This document shows positions 1-5,409 of a DNA stretch of 9,015 bases, piece after piece; within the stretch, counting starts at the first letter, position 1, and each line of letters opens with the position of its first letter. Made by a program: the position numbers and the translations under genes. The DNA comes from an uncultured Clostridia bacterium (GTDB taxonomy: Bacteria > Bacillota > Clostridia > Oscillospirales > Oscillospiraceae): the NCBI GenBank assembly GCA_947383645.1, contig CANDEH010000095.1, positions 1 through 9,015 of the forward strand. The letters run 5' to 3'. The notes under the pieces are model-generated. The model made no database searches. It was not told the DNA's origin and saw only the letters and a program-made list of their open reading frames with translations.

Positions 1-456
1 AAGACCCCCATCGTCATGGCCTACTGGGGGGCGGCCAACACCGAGACCGCCTATGGCAAGACGGACTTTGAGATGCAGGTCATCGGTTTCCCCAGCAGCC
101 GCGGGCAGATGCCGGTGATGCCCATGACAGGCTGGGCCGTGGGCGTCAACGCGGAGCACCTTGAGGATGCGGCCCAGGTCCTGGACATCATGGTCTCCGA
201 CGCGGCCCTCCAGCTCTTCTCCGAGACCAACCGGGTGATCTCCCCTTCAAAAAATGTGAAGGTGGACTGTGTCAGCGCCCTGAAGCCCCTCAACGACCGG
301 ATTGAGGAGGGGGTCTACGTCCTGGGATCCAACGCGGGCATGAGCGTGGAGCAGTGGGGCAACACCTGCCTCATCGTCCGGGAGCTGCTGGGCGGCAAGT
401 CGGTGGAGGAGTGCATGAGGGCCTTTGACGAACTTCAGGCCGCGGCGCTGGAGTGA
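1..456 (+). CDS. ABC transporter extracellular solute-binding protein, C-terminal fragment
   Basis: The reading frame is open from base 1 and ends at TGA 454-456, so this is the last 151 residues of a longer gene whose start lies outside the window. The visible part fits the C-terminal lobe of family 1 (sugar-type) solute-binding lipoproteins. A GWAVGVNAEHLEDAAQVLDI stretch matches the usual 'gw.i..ns.....A..fl.fl.s' segment of that family. It is followed by a region where an aromatic/Gly-rich loop (GSNAGMSVEQWGN) precedes a final helix resembling the 'll.gk.s.eeal..l...l' ending. Such proteins capture a substrate outside the membrane and deliver it to an ABC permease; the substrate cannot be told from this fragment. 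No permease gene follows, so the rest of the transporter, if encoded nearby, lies upstream. The family call is by pattern recognition only. Confidence 0.72.
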   Translation, partial: KTPIVMAYWGAANTETAYGKTDFEMQVIGFPSSRGQMPVMPMTGWAVGVNAEHLEDAAQVLDIMVSDAALQLFSETNRVISPSKNVKVDCVSALKPLNDRIEEGVYVLGSNAGMSVEQWGNTCLIVRELLGGKSVEECMRAFDELQAAALE

Positions 457-468
457 GCGGACGGAGGG

Positions 469-487
469 GCCGCGGTGCGGCTGTTTG
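469..487 (+). terminator. possible weak terminator after the solute-binding protein gene
   Basis: GCCGC (469-473) pairs with GCGGC (477-481) across a GGT loop and is followed by TGTTTG. A second GC-rich hairpin lies at 526-543 (GGGGAGG against CTTCCCC, one G-T wobble) without a T tract. Either could end the upstream transcript, but neither has a convincing U run. Confidence 0.3.
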
Positions 488-556
488 GGCGAATGGGATA
501 ATTCGGCATAGGATTCCTTCGGCAGGGGGAGGGCGCCTTCCCCGACAACTTCTGAC

Positions 557-585
557 TTGCTATTCGCTGTCTGCTGTGCTATACT
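557..585 (+). promoter_or_regulatory. sigma-A type promoter of smpB (extended -10)
   Basis: TTGCTA (557-562, 4 of 6 consensus bases) and TATACT (580-585, 5 of 6) are separated by 17 bp, and TGC sits directly before the -10, making an extended -10 element. The predicted transcript start is near 592, which leaves about 27 nt of leader before the GTG start at 619. This spacing argues against a TTG start at 595, which would be almost leaderless. Confidence 0.75.
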
Positions 586-601
586 GTACAGGAATTGCGG
601 C

Positions 602-611
602 AGGGAGGGGG
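602..611 (+). promoter_or_regulatory. ribosome binding site deciding the smpB start
   Basis: AGGGAGGGGG lies 7 nt before GTG 619. It would be too close to the in-frame GTG at 613 and lies inside the coding sequence if TTG 595 were used. It therefore favours 619. Confidence 0.6.
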
Positions 612-618
612 TGTGCCT

Positions 619-1080
619 GTGGATAAGACCGGGATTAAAATTGCGGCACAGAACCGGAAGGCCTATCATGACTATTTTGTGGAGGACCGCTATGAGGCGG
701 GTATCGAGCTGTTTGGCACAGAGGTCAAATCTATCCGGGCAGGTAAGCTGAATCTGAAGGATGCCTATTGCATTGCCAAGGGGGGTGAACTGTACATCCA
801 TGGCATGCATGTCAGCCCCTATGAGCATGGCAATATCTTTAATCGCGATCCGGTGCGGCCCCGCCGCCTGTTGATGCACAAGCGGGAGATCCGCAAGCTG
901 CAATCCCTGGTAGCCGAGGATGGTATGACCCTTGTTCCTCTGAGCGTCTATTTCGAAAATGCCCGGGTAAAGGTGGAAGTGGGCCTGTGCAAGGGCAAGA
1001 AGAACTACGACAAGCGGGACGCCGCGGCCAAAAGAGACGCCAAGCGTGAGATTGACCGCATCCGCAAGGAGCGCTGGTGA
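619..1080 (+). CDS. smpB: SsrA-binding protein SmpB
   Basis: SmpB is the protein partner of tmRNA. It binds the tRNA-like domain, delivers it with EF-Tu to ribosomes stalled without a stop codon, and its C-terminal tail reads the empty mRNA channel. From GTG 619 the protein has 153 residues, normal for the family (about 150-160). Family hallmarks are visible: an AAQNRKAYHDYF start (residues 9-20), GTEVKSIR (33-40), NLKDAY (45-50), the SPYEHGNIFNRDPVRPRRLLMHKREI region (66-91, slightly interrupted by variation), TLVPL (104-108), and GLCKGKKNYDKR (122-133). A lysine/arginine-rich helical tail ends in RKERW. It has its own promoter and strong Shine-Dalgarno. The tmRNA it serves is encoded 650 bases downstream on the same strand, with a peptidyl-prolyl isomerase gene between. 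The family assignment is very secure; the exact start (619 rather than 613 or 595) is inferred. Confidence 0.97.
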   Translation: MDKTGIKIAAQNRKAYHDYFVEDRYEAGIELFGTEVKSIRAGKLNLKDAYCIAKGGELYIHGMHVSPYEHGNIFNRDPVRPRRLLMHKREIRKLQSLVAEDGMTLVPLSVYFENARVKVEVGLCKGKKNYDKRDAAAKRDAKREIDRIRKERW

Positions 1081-1151
1081 ACGGTTTCACGTGGATTGCC
1101 GCAGACAAATTTGTTATTTTTGTTATTAATGTAAACTGAAGGAGGATCATA

Positions 1152-1676
1152 ATGTCTGATCCAGTTGTGACGATTGCTCTGGAGAATGGGCAGGTGATGA
1201 CGGGGGTGCTCTACCCGGAGAAGGCGCCCAATACCGTGCGCAATTTTATTTCGTTGGCCAATGGCGGCTTTTATGACGGCCTTATTTTCCACCGCTGTAT
1301 CCCCGGCTTTATGATCCAGGGCGGTTGTCCTGACGGCACCGGCATGGGCGGTCCTGGGTACCGCATTCGGGGCGAGTTCTCCGGCAACGGCTTTGCGCAG
1401 AATGATCTCAAGCACACCCTGGGTGTGCTCTCAATGGCTCGGAGCATGATGCCCGACAGCGCCGGCAGTCAGTTTTTTATCATGGTGGATGAGGCGCCCC
1501 ATTTGGACGGGCAATACGCCGCGTTTGGCCTGATTACAGACAATGTGGAGGCTGCTGTGGCGATCAGCGAAGCTGCGACGGATACGCGTGACCGTCCCAA
1601 GGAGCCGGTGGTAATCAAATCCATCCGCGTGGATACCCTGGGCGAGGAGTACGATGAGCCGGAGAGGAAAAAGTAG
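1152..1676 (+). CDS. cyclophilin-type peptidyl-prolyl cis-trans isomerase
   Basis: The 174-residue protein is a single-domain cyclophilin that interconverts cis and trans peptide bonds before proline. No signal peptide or membrane segment is visible, so it is predicted cytoplasmic. Active-site features are present: FHRCIPGFMIQGG (residues 46-58) carries the catalytic Arg48 with Phe53 and Gln56, and GSQFFI (105-110) and HLDGQYAAFG (117-126) complete the pocket. A His (117) stands where human cyclophilin A has the Trp that favours cyclosporin binding, as in many bacterial cyclophilins. The ATG at 1152 follows AAGGAGGA at 1139-1146, an ideal Shine-Dalgarno. It lies 71 bases after smpB and 50 bases before ssrA. 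I see no strong separate promoter (only an AT-rich 1105-1130 stretch), so co-transcription with smpB is plausible. The charged tail (residues 160-174) is rich in Glu/Asp/Lys and probably disordered. Confidence 0.95.
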   Translation: MSDPVVTIALENGQVMTGVLYPEKAPNTVRNFISLANGGFYDGLIFHRCIPGFMIQGGCPDGTGMGGPGYRIRGEFSGNGFAQNDLKHTLGVLSMARSMMPDSAGSQFFIMVDEAPHLDGQYAAFGLITDNVEAAVAISEAATDTRDRPKEPVVIKSIRVDTLGEEYDEPERKK

Positions 1677-1693
1677 ACCTGCGCTTTTTTATG

Positions 1694-1719
1694 CGGAGAG
1701 CGGTAAAACGGACTCTCCG
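1694..1719 (+). other. hairpin between the isomerase gene and ssrA
   Basis: CGGAGAG (1694-1700) and CTCTCCG (1713-1719) form a perfect 7-bp stem with a 12-nt loop, only 7 bases before the mature tmRNA 5' end. No proper T tract follows on either strand (the T6 run at 1685-1690 is on the wrong side), so it does not look like an efficient terminator. A role in 5' processing of a tmRNA precursor is possible but unproven. Confidence 0.45.
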
Positions 1720-1726
1720 TTGATCC

Positions 1727-2092
1727 GGGGGTGTACTGGTTTCGACGGGGATGAGGAAGCGGGATAAGCGGGCGGATGCGCCTAACATCCTTAAAATGGG
1801 CAACTTATAAATTAAAGAACAACAACACTGTTGCTGTCGCTGCCTAAATAAAGGCAGCCGTCTGAACCGGAGAGGCCACAGGCCGGGGAAGGCGTCGTTG
1901 ATGTGGCGTCCGTGCGTGCGGAAAGAGTTGACCGCGCCATGAATCATGACTCTTACCTGACCGTCAGGCGTGATGGTTTGCCTGACGGGAGGGGAACAGG
2001 ACGGGAGAGCCGTCTGAAATAACCGTCTGCGCCCGGAGAAAATCCCGTGAAATTGTTTTCGGACGGGGGTTCGATTCCCCCCACCTCCACCA
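1727..2092 (+). ncRNA. ssrA: transfer-messenger RNA (tmRNA)
   Basis: This is a one-piece tmRNA of about 366 nt. The 5' end GGGGGTG (1727-1733) pairs with CACCTCC (2082-2088) to make the 7-bp acceptor stem, including one G-U pair as in E. coli. A discriminator A and an encoded CCA (2090-2092) follow. The conserved 5' stretch TACTGGTTTCGACGGGG is present. The T arm is GGGGG (2065-2069), loop TTCGATT, CCCCC (2077-2081). The tag reading frame ends at TAA 1845-1847. Reading back in frame, the most likely resume codon is GCA at 1800-1802, giving ATYKLKNNNTVAVAA; the VAVAA ending is the usual protease-recognised type. The rest should fold into pseudoknots, not checked here. tmRNA with SmpB rescues stalled ribosomes and tags the unfinished protein for degradation. 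No clear dedicated promoter is visible in the 50 bases upstream, so the RNA may be cut from the smpB transcript. Confidence 0.97.
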
Positions 2093-2141
2093 CTGAAATA
2101 GGAAGGACAGGGCATTTGCCCTGTCCTTCCTATTTCAGTGG
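2090..2141 (+). terminator. long perfect hairpin ending the ssrA transcript
   Basis: Bases 2090-2114 and 2117-2141 are exact reverse complements: a 25-bp stem with only TT between the arms (effectively a 4-base loop ATTT). The inner core AAGGACAGGGCA/TGCCCTGTCCTT is flanked by AAATAGG on the left and CCTATTT on the right, which resembles a bidirectional intrinsic terminator with a short U-rich side. Unusually, the stem begins with the CCA tail of the tmRNA itself. No long T run follows the full stem. Confidence 0.7.
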
Positions 2142-2374
2142 AAACCTGCGGTTCATTTCACATGCTCAGGGCGAGTGAATCGCCCCTGCGCCAAGGTTTT
2201 GCCTTGCGGCAAAACGCTTGTACGCCGCGACCGCGGCGGCTCGCTGATGCTCGCGGCTCTAACGGACCGGAATCTTTTATATCAACGAAACACAACTGGA
2301 CATTGGACGAACACCTATTATTTCAAAGGTGTCAAAGACGGCTTTGCCGTGATGGTGTGGCTCTGATGTCGAAA
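2142..2374 (+). other. hairpin-rich stretch without a convincing gene
   Basis: Several perfect or near-perfect hairpins follow one another. GGGCGA/TCGCCC lies at 2169-2185. CAAG-GTTTTGCC/GGCAAAAC-g-CTTG lies at 2192-2220, 12 bp with one bulged G. CGCCGC/GCGGCG lies at 2223-2238, ACACCT/AGGTGT at 2311-2332 and ACGGC/GCCGT at 2338-2350. The intrinsic terminator at 2375-2432 closes the series. An open frame from GTG 2175 to 2366 (63 residues) and another overlapping one to 2434 exist, but neither has a ribosome binding site or a known family, and the second runs through the terminator. The stretch is either a structured RNA, a dispersed repeat, or the decayed end of an element inserted beside ssrA. 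The sequence alone does not decide. Confidence 0.4.
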
Positions 2375-2432
2375 CGAAAAGAAACGCTGTCAAAGGTTAA
2401 AATACCCGTGGCAGCGTTTCTTTTCGCTTTTT
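2375..2432 (+). terminator. intrinsic terminator
   Basis: CGAAAAGAAACGCTG (2375-2389) pairs perfectly with 2412-2426 (15 bp, 22-nt loop), and TTTTT (2428-2432) follows one base later. This is a well-formed + strand terminator. No protein gene is evident immediately upstream, so it ends either a read-through ssrA transcript or an unrecognised RNA from 2142-2374. Confidence 0.8.
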
Positions 2433-2696
2433 AGTAAGTTATCCAAGCGGGGCGCTTCTATGATAAAAAAATCATAAGTTTATACATGGAGCAGATGACT
2501 TATAAAAATATGGTGACAGATCCAAGGGCCAAAATACACCTGTTTACAGGGGACTTTTAACTTTTCTGCCTGTGATATCGCTTGACTGCCGGGAGTGAAT
2601 ACGGAAAGTCCAGGCCACCTGCCATGAAAATATCCTTCAAACATCTGGCGCAGCCTCAAAAGGCGGCGTCAGATATCAGCCGGATAGAAAAATGGC
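2433..2696. other. AT-richer intergenic stretch upstream of the chemoreceptor gene
   Basis: No gene is supported here. Visible structure: ATAAGT/ACTTAT inverted copies in the AT-rich 2470-2510 part; GGACTTT (2551-2557) and AAAGTCC (2605-2611) as a 7-bp inverted repeat around an inner 47 bases; and a strong hairpin at 2643-2674, ATCTGGCGCAGCCT against AGGCGGCGTCAGAT with a CAAA loop, one G-U pair and one A-G mismatch. That hairpin ends 22 bases before the -35 box of the next promoter, so it could be an operator or a remnant of structured RNA. I see no c-di-GMP riboswitch motif. Confidence 0.4.
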
Positions 2697-2725
2697 TTGC
2701 AAAAACCGTGTCCTCTCAGTATAAT
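2697..2725 (+). promoter_or_regulatory. sigma-A type promoter of the chemoreceptor gene
   Basis: TTGCAA (2697-2702) and a perfect TATAAT (2720-2725) are spaced by 17 bp. Transcription would start near 2732, giving a leader of about 50 nt before ATG 2781. Any start codon placed at TTG 2697 would lie inside the -35 box and is therefore wrong. This looks like a housekeeping promoter rather than the sigma-D/FliA promoter often used for chemotaxis genes. Confidence 0.8.
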
Positions 2726-2780
2726 AGCAGGTGGCTGTGTGCCAAATATAAATTCTGACAGACAGACGGAGAGAGCAGCT

Positions 2781-4448
2781 ATGAAAAGAATCGAACCTTC
2801 AGCAAAGAGCCCGGAGGGAAAGCAGACCCGCATTGGCAAGAGGGTCGGCAATGTGGTGGTCATCATGCAGATGATCTCCGTTGTATTCGCTGTGGGCATG
2901 TGTGTGATTATGTTCCGCTCCCTGGCCATAGGGATGCTGAAACAGCGCTGTACCAATGGTACCAATATGTTGAGCTACGTTCTCAGCCAAACGGACGGCA
3001 CAGAGGATGTCAATCAGCTGCTGGATGAGCTGAAAAGCCGCATGGGCTGTGAGTTTACCATTTTCGAGGGGAATACGCGGGCCTACACCACCGTGATCCA
3101 GAACGGACAGCGGGTGGTGGGGACGGCGCTGTCCGCCGAACTGTCCGAGATCGTGCTGCAAAAGGGGCAGAGCTATGTGGGTACGGCAACCATTCTGAAC
3201 GAGCAGTACCTGTGCTCCTATGTCCCCGTCAGAGACGCCTCCGGGGCGGTCACCGGGATCCTCTTTGCCGGCATTTCCTCCGCGGAGGCCAACCGTCAGA
3301 TCGTGATGACGGTCATCTGCTCCACCCTGGTGAGCATTGCCGTCATTATCGTGGGCATCTTCTTCCTGACGGCATATCTGAAGAAAACCGTCTCCTCCCC
3401 CCTGGCCGAGATCACCCAGGTGGCCAGCCGCCTGGAGCAGGGCAACCTGGGCCTGAACGGCGGCGGGGATAGCAGCATTGCGATCTACTCCAATGACGAG
3501 GTGGGCCGGCTGGCCCGCATCTTTGAAAGGACCATCCAGCGCCTCCGGTCCTACATCGGTGAGATCGCCTCCATTCTGGACGCCATCGCCTCCGGAGATC
3601 TGACCACCTCCGCCCGGCAGGAGTACGTGGGCGATTTCATATCCATCAAGGCCTCCCTGGACGGCATCCAGGAGAAGCTCAACGACACCCTTTCCCAGAT
3701 CCGGGCGAGCGCCGAGCAGGTGTCCGCCGGCGCCGAGCAGGTGTCCAACAGCGCCCAGGCTCTGGCCCAGGGGGCCACGGAGCAGGCCAGCTCGGTGGAG
3801 GAGCTCTCCGCCACCATCAGCGACATCTCCGAAAACGCCAGGCGGACCGAACAGGCCACCGGGGAGGCCGGCCGGTTTGTGGAGCAGGCCGGCGGCCAGC
3901 TGGGCGTCAGCATGGAGCACGTCAAGCAGCTCAACGCGGCAATGGATAAAATATCCAGCTCCTCTGAGGAGATCAGCAAAATCATCTCCACCATCGAGAA
4001 TATTGCCTTCCAGACCAATATTCTGGCGCTGAACGCCGCCGTGGAGGCGGCCCGGGCCGGCGCCGCCGGAAAGGGCTTTGCGGTGGTCGCTGACGAGGTC
4101 CGCAACCTGGCCAACAAGTCCGACGAGGCTGCCAAGGCCACCAAGGCCCTGATCGAGGGATCCATCGCCGCCGTGTCTGAGGGCAGCAGCGTGGTGGGCG
4201 AGGTGACCCAGTCCCTGGAGCGCACCAGCGTCAGCGCCGGGGGCGTGACCTCCCAGATGTCCATCGTGGTGGGGGCGGTGGAGAAGCAGACCGCCGCTCT
4301 CAGCCAGGTCAGCGAGGGCATTGGACAGATTTCCAATGTGGTGCAGACCAACTCCGCCACCAGTGAGGAGAGCGCCGCCGCCAGCGAGGAGCTCTCCTCC
4401 CAGGCCAGCCTTCTCAAGAGCCTGGTCGCTGCGTTCCGGCTGAAGTAG
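2781..4448 (+). CDS. methyl-accepting chemotaxis protein (transmembrane chemoreceptor)
   Basis: This 555-residue receptor senses a ligand outside the membrane and controls the CheA/CheW kinase complex. Order of parts: a short basic cytoplasmic start; membrane segment 1 (about 23-47); an extracellular sensor of about 120 residues that looks like a single Cache domain (ends YVPVRDASGAVTGILFAGI, 147-165); membrane segment 2 (about 174-199); HAMP (about 200-255); and a second HAMP-like repeat (about 260-305, with GDLTT and YVGDF). The long coiled-coil signalling domain follows (about 305-555). The conserved hairpin tip IAFQTNILALNAAVEAARAG (408-427), followed by KGFAVVADEVRNLA, is intact. There is no C-terminal NWETF-like CheR tether. 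Start ATG 2781 has GGAGAG at 2768-2773. The gene stands alone, with no che or flagellar genes in view, so its signalling partners are encoded elsewhere. The ligand is unknown; single-Cache receptors often bind small organic acids, but nothing here proves that. Confidence 0.95.
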   Translation: MKRIEPSAKSPEGKQTRIGKRVGNVVVIMQMISVVFAVGMCVIMFRSLAIGMLKQRCTNGTNMLSYVLSQTDGTEDVNQLLDELKSRMGCEFTIFEGNTRAYTTVIQNGQRVVGTALSAELSEIVLQKGQSYVGTATILNEQYLCSYVPVRDASGAVTGILFAGISSAEANRQIVMTVICSTLVSIAVIIVGIFFLTAYLKKTVSSPLAEITQVASRLEQGNLGLNGGGDSSIAIYSNDEVGRLARIFERTIQRLRSYIGEIASILDAIASGDLTTSARQEYVGDFISIKASLDGIQEKLNDTLSQIRASAEQVSAGAEQVSNSAQALAQGATEQASSVEELSATISDISENARRTEQATGEAGRFVEQAGGQLGVSMEHVKQLNAAMDKISSSSEEISKIISTIENIAFQTNILALNAAVEAARAGAAGKGFAVVADEVRNLANKSDEAAKATKALIEGSIAAVSEGSSVVGEVTQSLERTSVSAGGVTSQMSIVVGAVEKQTAALSQVSEGIGQISNVVQTNSATSEESAAASEELSSQASLLKSLVAAFRLK

Positions 4449-4633
4449 GGGAATATTGGCGCACCGCGTACATCGAAAAGCGGCTCCGCTTCATGCTGTA
4501 TCCATTGGAATGACGGGGGGTTCAATAAAGCCTTGATAAAGACTTCTTTTGACCATGCCCTTTCTACCGATTTTCAAGTGTGTCGACTATAAAGCCTTTT
4601 GGAACCACCGGCACTGCCAATGGTTTTCTTCTG
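4449..4633. other. intergenic stretch between convergent genes
   Basis: No gene or promoter is supported. A short hairpin AAGCGG/CCGCTT lies just after the chemoreceptor stop (around 4479-4492) but lacks a T tract. CCATTGG (4502-4508) and its reverse complement CCAATGG (4617-4623) flank about 108 bases. Confidence 0.4.
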
Positions 4634-4670
4634 TAAAAAGGGGGCGACAGTTTTTAGCTGTCGCCCCCTT
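4634..4670 (-). terminator. intrinsic terminator of the radical SAM/DUF2344 operon
   Basis: On the - strand a 13-bp stem (AAGGGGGCGACAG, mirrored at 4638-4650 and 4658-4670) with a 7-nt loop is followed by TTTTT-rich sequence (the AAAAA at 4635-4639 on the + strand), a classic terminator. It lies about 77 bases after the DUF2344 stop. On the + strand the trailing bases are poor in T, so it may only weakly stop the convergent chemoreceptor transcript. A further hairpin with perfect 7-bp arms CGCAGCC/GGCTGCG (4688-4715) lies between the DUF2344 stop and this terminator. Confidence 0.85.
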
Positions 4671-4746
4671 GCGCTTCCCACCGCATACGCAGCCCTCCGG
4701 CGGTCCCAGGCTGCGCGTCACACAACAGAATATCTGCAAAACCAAT

Positions 4747-5409
4747 CTACCGAAAGACCTTCCCGTCGGCGCTGAGAAGCTGCTCCCGGTGAACGCGGAC
4801 GAAGTCCGGCTGATACGCAGGCAGATGCCGTGCCGCAGCGGCGGCCAGCAGAGCCGGGTTTACCCCCGGATTCTGCGCTTGAACCACTGTGCGGAGGATC
4901 AGGTCGCCCTCCTCCGCCTCCACCTCCACGGTGTGGATCATGGGGCGGATGTCCACATCCGCCATCTGCTTTTTCTTGTTGCGCTTGGCCACCACCACCT
5001 GCTCCCCCAGGAGCAGGCTGCGGACGGCCTCCGCCCCGCCGGGGGGCAGGCCGTTGTCATACTCCATGGTCACCAGGGCCTGCAAATACTGGAGGTCCCG
5101 CACCGGCCTCTCCGGCGCATGGCACTCGAGCACCCGGACCCCCTGGGGCAGGCAGGGGGCCAGCCGCGCCGGCAGGGCGGCGCAGTCGATCTCCTCCTCC
5201 GTCTCAAAGTCCAGCAGCTCGCAGACGCTGGTCTGCCCCACGGACAGGGGCAAAACGAAGGACATCAGGGGGTGGGGGTGGAACCCCGCCGAGTGGCGGA
5301 TCACCATCCCTGCCCGGATAAACACCCGCTGAAAGGTTCTCAGCAGGTCCAGGTGGGAGATGTAGGAGGCCACCCCCTCCTTGGCAAAGCACAGCCGCAC
5401 CTTAGACAT
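4747..5409 (-). CDS. TIGR03936 family radical SAM-linked protein (DUF2344)
   Basis: This 220-residue protein belongs to the DUF2344 family, which is found either fused to or encoded directly after a TIGR03960-type radical SAM protein; its biochemical role is not established. The family start MSKVRLCFAKEGVASYISHLDLLRTFQRVFIRAG (split here: VASYISHLDLLRTFQR at residues 13-28) and the AGFHPHPLMSFVLPLSVG segment (39-56) are typical. So are a central acidic LLDFETEEEID and a later basic stretch AKRNKKKQMADVDIRPMI. ATG 5409 has GGGAGGGA upstream at about 8 nt, and the first codons overlap the end of the radical SAM gene (ATGTCTAA), so translation of the two is probably coupled. A longer in-frame opening exists upstream of 5409 but lies wholly inside the radical SAM coding sequence and is not conserved family sequence. 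In many Firmicutes the next genes are a ribonuclease E/G family gene and rplU; here a terminator follows instead. Confidence 0.92.
   Translation of the reverse strand: MSKVRLCFAKEGVASYISHLDLLRTFQRVFIRAGMVIRHSAGFHPHPLMSFVLPLSVGQTSVCELLDFETEEEIDCAALPARLAPCLPQGVRVLECHAPERPVRDLQYLQALVTMEYDNGLPPGGAEAVRSLLLGEQVVVAKRNKKKQMADVDIRPMIHTVEVEAEEGDLILRTVVQAQNPGVNPALLAAAAARHLPAYQPDFVRVHREQLLSADGKVFR

Noticed and set aside
595..618. TTG 595 as the smpB start
   Set aside because: It lies about 3 bases after the predicted transcript start and places the strong ribosome binding site inside the coding region.
2138..2434. 98-residue open frame after ssrA
   Set aside because: It starts inside the ssrA terminator hairpin and reads through the intrinsic terminator at 2375-2432.
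2603..2611. GGAAAGTCC, identical to part of a conserved RNase P RNA block
   Set aside because: RNase P RNA needs some 350-400 nt and the matching 3' block; the chemoreceptor promoter and gene occupy the space downstream, so this is a chance match.
2624..2758. 44-residue open frame starting MKISFKHLAQ
   Set aside because: It has no ribosome binding site, overlaps the strong promoter of the chemoreceptor gene and resembles no known family.
4502..4623. CCATTGG and CCAATGG as possible ends of a tiny insertion element
   Set aside because: Seven-base arms 108 bases apart are expected by chance at this scale, and no target duplication is seen.
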